Positions 1 through 8,650 of a stretch of DNA of 64,000 nt are shown piece after piece; the first letter of the stretch is position 1, and each line of letters begins with the position of its first letter. A program made the translations under genes and the position numbers. The notes under the pieces were generated by a model. That model did no database searches and was not told where the DNA came from. It saw nothing but the letters and a program-made list of their open reading frames with translations. Source of the stretch: Winogradskyella ursingii (GTDB lineage: Bacteria; Bacteroidota; Bacteroidia; Flavobacteriales; Flavobacteriaceae); contig NZ_JABFDH010000003.1 of assembly GCF_013403975.1 (NCBI RefSeq), positions 496,001 to 560,000 on the forward strand, in the 5' to 3' direction.

Positions 1-1101
1 GGAATTGGTTCCATTTCTCAAATTGAAACCATCCATTCTGAAAATATTAAAGTTGGAGAGGTCAAATTATTGAATGTCGAATTGCAATCCCATTTAAATC
101 TTCCCAAAGACAACAATTTTACCAGAACATCACTATTGGGATTATACGCTGCAAAAGAAGCTGTAAAGAATGCTGAAATTGAAGATATAAAATCTCATAA
201 AACAGGCTTAATTTCCGCAACAACTATTGGTGGAATGGATAAAACCGAGCAGCACCTCAAACAGTTTGAAACTGATGCAGCCGTCCAGAAATATATTAAC
301 AGTCATCACGCAGGAGACAGCACCCAAAAAATAGCAGATGCGTTAGGCATTACCGATTTTGTAACTACGATAAGTACGGCTTGCTCCTCGGCAACCAACG
401 CTATTATGCTTGGTACAAGATTGATAAAAGCTGGTCAGTTAGAACGTGTAATTGTTGGTGGTACAGATTCGCTTTCAAAATTTACCATCAACGGATTTAA
501 AACTTTGATGTTACAGTCCGAAGAACTTTGCAAACCCTTTGATGCCAATAGAAACGGATTGAATTTAGGAGAGGCTGCAGCATATCTCGTTTTGGAAGCT
601 GAGCCTATCGCTAAAAAAGAAAATAAAAGCATTCTAGGCTACGTATCAGGTTATGGCAATGCTAACGATGCCTTTCATCAAACCGCATCTTCGGATGATG
701 GCGAAGGCGCTTATTTAGCGATGCAAAAAGCTTTAAAAATTTCAAATTTGGAAACTTCTAAAATTGATTATATCAACGCACACGGAACAGCAACACCAAA
801 CAATGATTTATCCGAAAGTGTTGCCATTAAAAGAGTTTTCGACAACAACATTCCTGATTTTAGTTCCACAAAAGCGTTTACAGGTCATACGTTGGCTGCA
901 GCAGGAGCGGTTGAAGCGGTCTTTTCGGTTTTGGCGCTTCAAGAGCAAAAGGTATTTCCAAACTTGAATTTTAAAACTGAAATTTCTGAGACCGGATTGA
1001 TTCCTACAACTAAGTTGAAACCTAAAAACATCAATCACGTTTTATCAAATTCCTTTGGTTTTGGAGGTAATTGTTCCACCATAATTCTTTCAAAAGAATG
1101 A
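1..1101 (+). CDS. beta-ketoacyl-ACP synthase, catalytic (KS-alpha-like), 5' truncated by window edge
   Basis: The reading frame is open from base 1, beginning GIGSISQIE, which is the usual N-terminal strand of a ketosynthase, so only a few residues lie outside the window. The internal TTG at 70 is not the start. The thiolase-fold catalytic residues are present: nucleophile Cys in STACSS (about residue 128 of the visible part), His in NAHGTAT and His in FTGHTLAAAGA. It would extend an acyl-ACP chain by decarboxylative Claisen condensation. The last bases overlap the next gene by an ATGA. With the following KS-like gene it forms a KS-alpha/KS-beta style pair, as in aryl polyene and flexirubin loci. 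Family certain; the exact product chain is inferred from neighbours. Confidence 0.93.
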   Translation, partial: GIGSISQIETIHSENIKVGEVKLLNVELQSHLNLPKDNNFTRTSLLGLYAAKEAVKNAEIEDIKSHKTGLISATTIGGMDKTEQHLKQFETDAAVQKYINSHHAGDSTQKIADALGITDFVTTISTACSSATNAIMLGTRLIKAGQLERVIVGGTDSLSKFTINGFKTLMLQSEELCKPFDANRNGLNLGEAAAYLVLEAEPIAKKENKSILGYVSGYGNANDAFHQTASSDDGEGAYLAMQKALKISNLETSKIDYINAHGTATPNNDLSESVAIKRVFDNNIPDFSSTKAFTGHTLAAAGAVEAVFSVLALQEQKVFPNLNFKTEISETGLIPTTKLKPKNINHVLSNSFGFGGNCSTIILSKE

Positions 1102-2120
1102 AAGGTTGTTACATCCATAGTGCAGTTTCAATTTCGGCACAAGATTCGTTTGATGCTAAAAGTTTTGATTTTAAAATTTTAGAGAATACTGTTGAAAAAG
1201 CTACTGCCATTCATCCAAATTACCGTGATTTTATTCCACCAGCAGCGTCTAGGCGAATGGCTACAGGCGTTAAAATGGGAGTTACTGCAGCGAAAAGAGC
1301 TTTGCAACTCGCTAATTTAGAACAGCCAGATGCAATTATTACTGGCTCAGGAATGGGCTGTATCGAGGACACTGAAAAATTTCTAAACAGCATTATTGCG
1401 AACAACGAAGAGTTTTTGACACCAACACCATTCATACAATCTACTCACAACACCGTTGGTGCACAAATCGCATTGGGCTTAAAATGCAAAGCTTATAATA
1501 ATACCTTTGTTCACGGAAGTTTGTCGTTTGAGTCCGCATTGATAGATGCAAAACAATTGTTTCAAGAAAATGAAGCACAAAACATTTTAGTTGGAGGTGT
1601 TGAGGAATTGGGAAAAGAATTTGTGGATTATGTCCTAATGATGGAAACCAGCAGTAACCAAGGTATAAAAGTGCCTTTTGGCGAAGGAGCGTCATTTTTC
1701 GTATTGTCTTCAGAACCAAAACTTGGTGCTGTAAACATTCATGATATTGAGACCATCAGCTTGGCATCAGAAAATGATATCATTGAAAGAATGAAAGTCT
1801 TTTTGAGTAACAACAATTTGACATCAGAAAAAGTCGATGCAATCATATTCGGCAATAATGGTGATTCCTTTGATTCTTATTATAACAACCTTGCCTCTAC
1901 ACTATTTGAAGAAAATACTCAATTGCAATACAAGAATATAAGTGGCGAATTCTATACCGTTTCGGCATTTGGGCTTTTTATGGCGACCAAAATCCTTGAG
2001 GAACAAAAAATTCCATCTGCAATGCTCATAAAAAATTCGTTCAAAAAACCTTTAAAAAATATTTTACTTTATAATCAATTTAAAGGAAGAAATCATAGCT
2101 TTATGTTGATTTCAAAATGA
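1098..2120 (+). CDS. ketosynthase-like chain-length-factor homologue (KS-beta-like), catalytic residues lost
   Basis: A 340-residue thiolase-fold protein. I start it at the ATG at 1098, which overlaps the upstream stop as ATGA, rather than the TTG at 1071. By position the nucleophile region reads VHGSLSFESA, so the Cys is replaced by Ser. The GTxT histidine region reads FGNNGDSFD and the second His region EFYTVSAFG, so both His residues are absent. This is the pattern of a non-catalytic KS-beta / chain length factor that dimerises with the upstream active KS (established for type II PKS and aryl polyene systems; inferred here). The stop overlaps the next start by ATGA, indicating translational coupling. 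Confidence 0.85.
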   Translation: MKGCYIHSAVSISAQDSFDAKSFDFKILENTVEKATAIHPNYRDFIPPAASRRMATGVKMGVTAAKRALQLANLEQPDAIITGSGMGCIEDTEKFLNSIIANNEEFLTPTPFIQSTHNTVGAQIALGLKCKAYNNTFVHGSLSFESALIDAKQLFQENEAQNILVGGVEELGKEFVDYVLMMETSSNQGIKVPFGEGASFFVLSSEPKLGAVNIHDIETISLASENDIIERMKVFLSNNNLTSEKVDAIIFGNNGDSFDSYYNNLASTLFEENTQLQYKNISGEFYTVSAFGLFMATKILEEQKIPSAMLIKNSFKKPLKNILLYNQFKGRNHSFMLISK

Positions 2121-2884
2121 TGAATTTTAAAACCCTAACAATTCTAACTTTAGCACTTCTAATTGGGCTATTTGCTTTCAGCTTTTATGCTGAAGTTTCA
2201 GGATTATGGTACATTTTGATTATCCAGATTTGGCTTACTATTACTGCAATTGGCTCATTTAATATGAGTTTTGATTTTCACTTAAAAGCTTTCACTTCAA
2301 ACAAAAAAATCAAATCAAAAAAAATAGCAATTACTTTTGATGATGGTCCACATCCTGAATTCACTAAAAAAGTATTAGAAATTTTAAAACGTTTTAATGC
2401 CAAGGCAACCTTTTTCTGTATTGGTAAAAATGTTGAATCACATCCTGAAATTGCAAATAAAATAGTGGATTTCGGTCACGAGGTTGGCAACCATTCTTAT
2501 TCTCATAGCATTTTTATCGATTTTAATTCTACTAAAAAATGGTTGAAAGAAATTAATAACACAGATGATGCTATTGAAAAAGTAACTGGCAAAAAACCAA
2601 CACTTTTTAGACCACCGTTTGGTGTTACCACACCACATTTGTCAAAAGCCATAAATAAAACTGGGCACTTGGTCGTCGGGTGGAATAATAGACCTTATGA
2701 TACTGCAATAAAAAACAAGGATATAATTCTAAATCGCATTGTCAAAAAAGTAAAGCCTGGCAACATCATTCTGCTTCACGATACACAACCGCATATTTTA
2801 TATGTTTTGGAACATTTATTGCTTTACCTTGAGCAACACAATTACCAAACGGTGACAGTAAATGAACTTTACAATGAAAATTAA
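2117..2884 (+). CDS. polysaccharide deacetylase family protein (NodB homology domain), membrane anchored
   Basis: A 255-residue protein with two N-terminal hydrophobic segments (about residues 5-25 and 30-50) followed by a NodB domain. Metal-site motifs are intact: TFDDGPH (D75, D76), NHSYSH giving H126 and H130 (H-x3-H), then RPPFG and a late LLHD. It would hydrolyse N- or O-acetyl groups on a carbohydrate or other acylated substrate on the outer face of the inner membrane. It overlaps the KS-beta stop by 4 bases and sits in the polyene cluster, where such proteins recur; the substrate there is not known to me. All residues for Zn-dependent catalysis look present. Confidence 0.88.
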   Translation: MMNFKTLTILTLALLIGLFAFSFYAEVSGLWYILIIQIWLTITAIGSFNMSFDFHLKAFTSNKKIKSKKIAITFDDGPHPEFTKKVLEILKRFNAKATFFCIGKNVESHPEIANKIVDFGHEVGNHSYSHSIFIDFNSTKKWLKEINNTDDAIEKVTGKKPTLFRPPFGVTTPHLSKAINKTGHLVVGWNNRPYDTAIKNKDIILNRIVKKVKPGNIILLHDTQPHILYVLEHLLLYLEQHNYQTVTVNELYNEN

Positions 2885-3509
2885 TAGGCTTTTACTTGCC
2901 ATAACATTACTTTTTTGTGCTAGTTTCTTTGGAAATGCACAAACGGAATTAGATAATAATCAGCAGAAAGCACTCAAAGCCAAAGTCATTGAAAATGCCA
3001 ATAAAACCGAAAGCATTTTAAGCGATTTCATACAAGAAAAGTATTTGAGCATTATGGAAAATCCCATTGTCTCAAAAGGCAAATTGGTATTTAAAGCACC
3101 TAATTTGGTTAAATGGGAATACATCATACCTTATAAAAATGTTGTGATTTTTAAGAATGACAAACTCTATGTGAATAATGAAGGCAAAACGGATGAGATG
3201 GATTTAAGTTCCAATAAAATATTCCGTAGTTTAAATACTTTAATTGTGAATAGCATCAAAGGCGATATGTTTGACAATTCGCAATTTGAGATTTCATATT
3301 TTAAAAATGATGCTGGTTATCTAGTGAAATTTATTCCAAAAGACAGACGTCTAAAGAAATTTATTTCCCGCTTTGAATTACATTTTTCAGAAGTCACAGT
3401 AGATGTTGAGCAAGTAAAATTGATTGAGCCAAACGACGATTATACGTTGATTTTATTCAGCAATAAACACTTAAATGTTTCAATTTCTGATGAAGCTTTC
3501 AAACTTTAA
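2874..3509 (+). CDS. LolA-like outer membrane lipoprotein carrier protein
   Basis: A periplasmic protein of about 211 residues with a clear signal peptide (MKINRLLLAITLLF..., cleavage probably after FGNA or FGNAQ). I choose the ATG at 2874, which gives a canonical signal peptide; an in-frame ATG at 2862 adds four residues. The sequence pattern (an SDFIQEKYLSIM segment, then KLVFKAPNLVKWEY and later strands) fits the LolA/LppX half-barrel fold. In aryl polyene and flexirubin loci a LolA-like protein accompanies an MMPL exporter and is thought to ferry the lipid product towards the outer membrane (inference here). It overlaps the upstream gene by 11 bases. Confidence 0.85.
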   Translation: MKINRLLLAITLLFCASFFGNAQTELDNNQQKALKAKVIENANKTESILSDFIQEKYLSIMENPIVSKGKLVFKAPNLVKWEYIIPYKNVVIFKNDKLYVNNEGKTDEMDLSSNKIFRSLNTLIVNSIKGDMFDNSQFEISYFKNDAGYLVKFIPKDRRLKKFISRFELHFSEVTVDVEQVKLIEPNDDYTLILFSNKHLNVSISDEAFKL

Positions 3510-3550
3510 GCTATGCTTTTAATCAGTTATATATTTAAATTACTTTTATC

Positions 3551-3681
3551 CGTCAGTTCGAGTGATTTTAATTCCAAAAGCTTTTGGGATTAAAATCGTA
3601 TCGAGAACCACTTAACAACAAAATTCTTCTTCTCGATACAAATTTTTCTCATTTTTAATCGAAAAATTCACTCGAAGTGAC
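3551..3681. repeat. nested intergenic palindrome (flavobacterial TTCGA/TCGAA repeat)
   Basis: Bases 3551-3565 (CGTCAGTTCGAGTGA) pair with 3669-3683 with one mismatch. Inside lie a near-perfect 34-base palindrome at 3564-3597 centred on CCAAAAGCTTTTGG and a perfect 10-base inverted pair GTATCGAGAA (3598-3607) / TTCTCGATAC (3630-3639). It fills most of the gap between the LolA-like and dehydratase genes. Related TTCGA/TCGAA elements occur at 33725-33895 and 37532-37559. It could form a large hairpin in RNA or a cruciform in DNA. Function unknown. Confidence 0.75.
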
Positions 3682-3701
3682 GAATTTTATCAAAATCCAA
3701 A

Positions 3702-4082
3702 ATGGATATGCTTTTAGAAAATTTTTATGAAGTTTTAGAGTTAAAAGAAATTGAGGATACAAAACTTTTAGCTTCAGTTAAAATTAATGACAATCATCAA
3801 ATGTTTAAAGGTCATTTCCCAAATCAGCCTATCACACCTGGTGTGGCCATGCTGCAAATTTTAAAGAACTGTTTGGAACTTCATTTTAAAAACAAACTGT
3901 TTATGAAATCCTCTTCCAATGTCAAGTTTTTGGCTTTGGTTGAACCAAGTATAAATTCAGAATTGAACTTCAACATTCAATTCGAAGAAAATCAAAACCA
4001 AATAAAGGTAAAAAACCTGACTTCTTTCAATGACCATACGGCTGTTTTAAAATGTAATGCTACATTTGTAAAACTCACATAA
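3702..4082 (+). CDS. FabZ/ApeI-like 3-hydroxyacyl-ACP dehydratase (hot-dog fold)
   Basis: A 126-residue single hot-dog domain. The signature HFPNQPITPGV matches the FabZ/FabA active-site strand, with catalytic His at residue 38. The acidic residue expected four to five positions after PGV (Glu in FabZ, Asp in FabA) aligns with Gln52 in PGVAMLQ, so it may be a divergent catalytic variant. It would dehydrate 3-hydroxyacyl-ACP to trans-2-enoyl-ACP, giving the conjugated double bonds of an aryl polyene. It follows the palindromic spacer and precedes the glycosyltransferase by 19 bases. Confidence 0.82.
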   Translation: MDMLLENFYEVLELKEIEDTKLLASVKINDNHQMFKGHFPNQPITPGVAMLQILKNCLELHFKNKLFMKSSSNVKFLALVEPSINSELNFNIQFEENQNQIKVKNLTSFNDHTAVLKCNATFVKLT

Positions 4083-4101
4083 TTTAAGTCGAATCCTCTG
4101 C

Positions 4102-5301
4102 ATGGCAAACCTTACCACAACGCAAAAACTAAAGCAATACAAGTGCTGTGTGGTCATCCCAACCTATAATAATCATAAGACTTTGAAGCGGGTTTTGGAT
4201 GGCGTTTTGGCTTTTACTGAAGATATTATCGTAGTCAATGATGGTTCTACGGATGCCACAACTGAAATTCTTGATTCCTATTCACAAATTATACATCTCA
4301 AAAAACCAAAGAACACAGGAAAAGGTACAGCGCTCAAAATGGGCTTTAAATACTCGGTTTCATTAGGATTTGATTATGCCATAACCTTGGATAGCGACGG
4401 ACAACATTTTCCAAAGGACATTCCAAATTTCATTGATGCACTAGACCACTCAAAAAACAAAAACATTCTCATTATTGGCGATAGAAATATGAATGAAGCT
4501 GATGTTTTTGCACAGAGTGCCAAAGGTAATCGGGTTTCATCATTTTGGATGTACGCGGCAACTGGATTACGCTTAAATGATTCACAATCAGGATTTAGAC
4601 TTTACCCAATTAAATCTATGGACTTCATTAAATTCATGAAATCCACCAAAAAATTTGAGTTTGAAATTGAAGCCATCGTAAAATCGTTTTGGGCTGGTGT
4701 GGAAGTGTTTCACGTACCCATAGATATTCTTTACGACCCGGAAGAACGTGTGTCACACTTTAGACCATTTATGGATATTGCCCGTATGGTAGTGGTTTAT
4801 ACATGGTTTTTGTTGGTGCGATTATTCTATATCACGCCTAGAAATTTTTTCAGGAAATTAAAAAAAAAAGGAATTAAACGCTTTTTTGTAGAAGACGTTT
4901 TAAGACATCAGGATTCGCCGAAGAAGAAAGGGCTGTCTATAGCTTTAGGTGTATTTCTGGGATTGTCGCCACTTTGGGGATTTCATACGGTCATCGTGAT
5001 TTTTCTGGCTATTTTGTTTCGGTTGAATAAGATTATAGCTCTAGTGTTTTCAAACATAAGCCTGCCACCTTTTATACCATTTGTATTGCTGTTAAGCTTG
5101 CAGGTTGGCGATTGGGTTTTGGGACAGGAAACACATTATTCAATTGAGGATATTCGTGAAAATTTTGACATGTTTCAGCACTTAAAAACTTATCTCATTG
5201 GAAGTATTACGCTTTCTACAGTTTCTGCCGTAGTCTTTGGGATTTTGGGTTATTTTATATTTTCAGTATTAGACCGAAAAAAAATTCCCGTCAATGGATA
5301 G
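4102..5301 (+). CDS. family 2 glycosyltransferase fused to a DUF2062 membrane domain
   Basis: 399 residues. Residues about 15-235 are a GT-A fold: VVIPTYNN at the start, VNDGSTD, then the DSD metal motif in TLDSDGQH (D97, D99), and an EFEIE segment near the acceptor site. Residues about 280-390 are a DUF2062 domain with two to three hydrophobic helices (GVFLGLSPLWGFHT). GT2-DUF2062 proteins recur in flexirubin/aryl polyene loci and probably glycosylate a lipid intermediate at the inner membrane; the donor sugar cannot be read from sequence. Its 3' end overlaps the MMPL start by 8 bases. Confidence 0.88.
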   Translation: MANLTTTQKLKQYKCCVVIPTYNNHKTLKRVLDGVLAFTEDIIVVNDGSTDATTEILDSYSQIIHLKKPKNTGKGTALKMGFKYSVSLGFDYAITLDSDGQHFPKDIPNFIDALDHSKNKNILIIGDRNMNEADVFAQSAKGNRVSSFWMYAATGLRLNDSQSGFRLYPIKSMDFIKFMKSTKKFEFEIEAIVKSFWAGVEVFHVPIDILYDPEERVSHFRPFMDIARMVVVYTWFLLVRLFYITPRNFFRKLKKKGIKRFFVEDVLRHQDSPKKKGLSIALGVFLGLSPLWGFHTVIVIFLAILFRLNKIIALVFSNISLPPFIPFVLLLSLQVGDWVLGQETHYSIEDIRENFDMFQHLKTYLIGSITLSTVSAVVFGILGYFIFSVLDRKKIPVNG

Positions 5302-7744
5302 ATTATTCCATAGCATTTACAACTTCATAAACCAACGACATTCAGTTTTTGCACTAGTACTTTTTGTTGTTTTTGGATTATTGATTTGGTCAGCCTCAAA
5401 AATTAAGTTTGAAGAAGATATTTCAAAATTAATTCCATTAAACAGTGAAAATACCGAATTACAAAAAGTACTGAACACCACAAAATTTGCAGATAAGATT
5501 ATTGTAAATGTCAATTTAAAAGCAGAAGGGAATTTCTCTGATTTAACCAATTATGCTACCGATTTAACCGATAGTTTATCGCAAAACTTTTCAGAATATA
5601 TATCTAAAATCCAGGGTAAGGTTGAGGATGATGATGCTTTGAGCACCATTGATTTTGTTTACAATAACATACCGTTATTCCTTGATGTTGAAGATTACAA
5701 AACCATTGTCAGAAAACTGAACAAAGACTCAATTGAAGCCATTACCCAAGCCAATTACAAAACATTGATTTCGCCAACTGGCATCATCGCAAAATCAACT
5801 ATTGTAAAAGACCCTTTGGGAATCACGTTTTTGGGTTTAAAAAAACTGAACCAAACTGGTTTGGCAGATAATCTAGTTTTGAAAAACGGCTTTTTAGTTA
5901 GTAAGGACGAGAAGAACATCCTGCTTTTTATCACACCAAAATTTCCTTCGAGCGATACAGAAGTGAATACACTTTTTTCAGAAAAACTATATGAGCTTCA
6001 AGATGATTTGAATGAAAAGTATGAGAACCAAGTTTCAAGTAGTTATTTTGGTGGATCGCTGATTGCTGTTGCTAATGCAAAACAAATAAAAACAGATATT
6101 CAATTTACGGTTGGAATTGCTTTGACGGTTTTATTATTGCTATTTATTTTCTTTTACCGAAAAGTAACTATTCCAATAATTCTATTTATTCCGACATTAT
6201 TTGGTGGACTTATAGCAATTTCAGTTTTAGCGATTGTTCGCTCTGAAATTTCAGCAATTTCATTGGGAATCGGTGCGGTTTTGTTGGGCGTTACTTTAGA
6301 TTACTCATTACACATTTTAACACATATCAGAAATAAGGAAAGCATAGAATCGATTTACAAAAACGTATCCAAGCCTATTTTAATGAGCAGTATTACTACG
6401 GCATTAGCGTTTTTATGTTTGCTATTTATTGAGTCTCAAGCCTTACAGGATTTGGGGATTTTTGCTGCTGTGAGTGTGGTTTGCGCTTCGGTTTTTGCTT
6501 TGGTTTTTATTCCTCAAGCTTATAAAGTTAAAAGTTCGACTAAAAAAGAAAGAAAGACATTTATAGATGCTATTGCGAGCTATAAATTCAATGAGAATAA
6601 GATTTTGATTGGCTGTATTATTGCCCTATCCTTGATAAGTATTTTTACGTTTTCTTCGGTAAATTTCGATAAAGATTTATCACATCTCAATTTTGTTCCA
6701 GCCCATTTAGAGCAAGCTGAAAAAGAATTGGATGCCATTACAAATACGTCGTCAAAATCTTTGTACGTAGTGACTTATGGCAACTCAAAGGAAGAAGTTT
6801 TAAAAACTAATGACTCAATTTTAAGTAAACTAAAAGCACTAAAATCTAATCAAGACATTTTAGGATTTAATTCCGTAAGTGCATTGGTAAAATCAGAAGC
6901 AAATCAGCAGGATAAAATTGAAAAATGGCGACAATTTTGGAATCAAGACAAAATTGATTCCACCAAAGCAAACCTTATTGAAAGTGGTACAAAACTTGGC
7001 TTTAAACAAAATACATTCAACAAATTTTATAATCACTTAGAAACCGATTTTCAACCTTTAAAGATTGAAAATTATAAAACTTTAAACACCATTCCAATTG
7101 AAGATTTTATTTCTGAAAATTCAGGTTTTACATCCATTTCTTCAATTGTAAAAGTTGACGACGACAAAATAATTTCAGTCAAAGAAACCTTTGAGGTTTT
7201 TTTAAACACCGTCGTTATTGACCGACAAGCCATAAGCGAAGGGCTTCTGGGTAATTTACAAAAGGATTTCAATTCGCTAATCTTATGTAGTTTTGCTTTC
7301 GTTTTTCTACTGTTATTATTGTTTTACAGAAACCTAAAGTTAACGCTCGTTACTATTCTTCCGATTATATTGACCTGGTTTTTAACGCTTGGAATTATGG
7401 GATTGTTCGGTTTAAAATTCAATATTTTCAACATTATAATTACCACGTTTATTTTCGGTTTGGGTGTGGATTATTGCATTTTTATAACAAACGGATTAAA
7501 GCATCAAGCCAAATATAGCTTAGCATTAGCAACACATAAAACGTCCGTGATTTTATCGGTTATAACTACGCTTTTGGGTGTTGGTGTTCTGATTTTCGCA
7601 AAACATCCTGCGTTGCATTCCATAGCGCTGATTTCCATAATTGGAATATTTTGTGCTATGATTATTGCATTTACAATTCAGCCGTTGTTATATAATATTC
7701 TTATTTTTAAAACTGTAAAAAAGATCAAAAATGGGAAAGATTAA
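5294..7744 (+). CDS. MMPL/RND-family lipid exporter
   Basis: 816 residues with the duplicated layout of MMPL proteins: TM1 near residues 18-35, a large extracytoplasmic loop, a block of five TMs around residues 265-410, then TM7 near 435, a second loop, and a final TM block around 660-805. Second-block motifs include GLGVDYCIF, and the first has GVTLDYSLH, with Asp residues typical of the proton relay. It probably exports the polyene-type lipid or its conjugate and hands it to the LolA-like protein encoded upstream. It overlaps both neighbours (8 and 14 bases), consistent with one operon. Confidence 0.9.
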   Translation: MDRLFHSIYNFINQRHSVFALVLFVVFGLLIWSASKIKFEEDISKLIPLNSENTELQKVLNTTKFADKIIVNVNLKAEGNFSDLTNYATDLTDSLSQNFSEYISKIQGKVEDDDALSTIDFVYNNIPLFLDVEDYKTIVRKLNKDSIEAITQANYKTLISPTGIIAKSTIVKDPLGITFLGLKKLNQTGLADNLVLKNGFLVSKDEKNILLFITPKFPSSDTEVNTLFSEKLYELQDDLNEKYENQVSSSYFGGSLIAVANAKQIKTDIQFTVGIALTVLLLLFIFFYRKVTIPIILFIPTLFGGLIAISVLAIVRSEISAISLGIGAVLLGVTLDYSLHILTHIRNKESIESIYKNVSKPILMSSITTALAFLCLLFIESQALQDLGIFAAVSVVCASVFALVFIPQAYKVKSSTKKERKTFIDAIASYKFNENKILIGCIIALSLISIFTFSSVNFDKDLSHLNFVPAHLEQAEKELDAITNTSSKSLYVVTYGNSKEEVLKTNDSILSKLKALKSNQDILGFNSVSALVKSEANQQDKIEKWRQFWNQDKIDSTKANLIESGTKLGFKQNTFNKFYNHLETDFQPLKIENYKTLNTIPIEDFISENSGFTSISSIVKVDDDKIISVKETFEVFLNTVVIDRQAISEGLLGNLQKDFNSLILCSFAFVFLLLLLFYRNLKLTLVTILPIILTWFLTLGIMGLFGLKFNIFNIIITTFIFGLGVDYCIFITNGLKHQAKYSLALATHKTSVILSVITTLLGVGVLIFAKHPALHSIALISIIGIFCAMIIAFTIQPLLYNILIFKTVKKIKNGKD

Positions 7745-8609
7745 AACCGTGCCTATTCCTCGAATAAAATCCATATCCAAAGAAGATTTTATTGAGAACT
7801 ACTTTAAAAAGCAAAAGCCTGTTTTAATAGAAGATTTAGCTAAAGATTGGCCTGCTTATAAAAAATGGAATCTGGACTACATTCAAAGTTTGGCAGGCGA
7901 CCAAATCGTGCCACTTTACAATAACGAGCCTACAAAAGGACGTCAGAATTCTGTTGTGCCAGCAAAAAAAATGAAGCTCTACGATTACATCGAAATCTTA
8001 AAAACAAAGCCAACGGATTTGAGAATGTTTTTTTACAACGTCCTTCAAAAAATGCCTGAATTGACCAAGGATTTCAGCTATCCAGACTTGGGTTTAAAAT
8101 TCTTTAAAAAATTGCCTGTAATGTTTTTTGGTGGTAAAGGCTCAAAGGTTTTGGCACATTACGATATGGATTTGGCGGACTTGGTTCATTTTCATTTTCA
8201 CGGTACAAAAAACGTTACTTTGTTTGCACCAGACCAATCAAAATACCTTTACAAGGTTCCATTTACCGTCCATAATCTTGAAATCATTGATATGGACAAT
8301 CCCGATTTTGATAAATATCCAGCTCTTCAACTTGCAGAAGGTATGCACGTAGAAATGAATCACGGTGAAGCACTCTATATGCCAAGCGGTTATTGGCATT
8401 ATATAACTTATGAAAATGGCGGATTCTCAATAACCTTACGTGCCTTCCCAAGAAAAGCTAAACAATTTACCGAATTTGTGACCAATATTGTTTTTATGCG
8501 AACGTTTGAAAATGTAATGCGACGCATCGTTGGGCAAAGTTGGGTGGACAATAAAGAAACTCGTATGGTTAAGCGTGTGAATGAGAAGTTTGCTAACAAC
8601 AGTTTATAA
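7731..8609 (+). CDS. cupin-8 / JmjC-like Fe(II)- and 2-oxoglutarate-dependent oxygenase candidate
   Basis: 292 residues, cupin-8 architecture. The facial-triad motif HYDMD gives H143 and D145; the distal His falls in SGYWHYITYE near residue 223. An HFHFHGTKNVTLF strand lies between. The family couples 2-oxoglutarate decarboxylation to hydroxylation of proteins or small molecules; the substrate here is unknown. The ATG overlaps the MMPL 3' end by 14 bases, which places it in the flexirubin-like operon. A tailoring role such as hydroxylation of the chain or aryl head is inference only. Confidence 0.8.
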   Translation: MGKIKTVPIPRIKSISKEDFIENYFKKQKPVLIEDLAKDWPAYKKWNLDYIQSLAGDQIVPLYNNEPTKGRQNSVVPAKKMKLYDYIEILKTKPTDLRMFFYNVLQKMPELTKDFSYPDLGLKFFKKLPVMFFGGKGSKVLAHYDMDLADLVHFHFHGTKNVTLFAPDQSKYLYKVPFTVHNLEIIDMDNPDFDKYPALQLAEGMHVEMNHGEALYMPSGYWHYITYENGGFSITLRAFPRKAKQFTEFVTNIVFMRTFENVMRRIVGQSWVDNKETRMVKRVNEKFANNSL

Positions 8610-8650
8610 AATTAGGGATTAGAAAAGATTATTGCAAATTCGCGGAATTA

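Noticed and set aside
70..1101. Ketosynthase starting at TTG 70
   Set aside because: The frame is open and conserved (GIGSIS) from base 1, so the gene begins left of the window.
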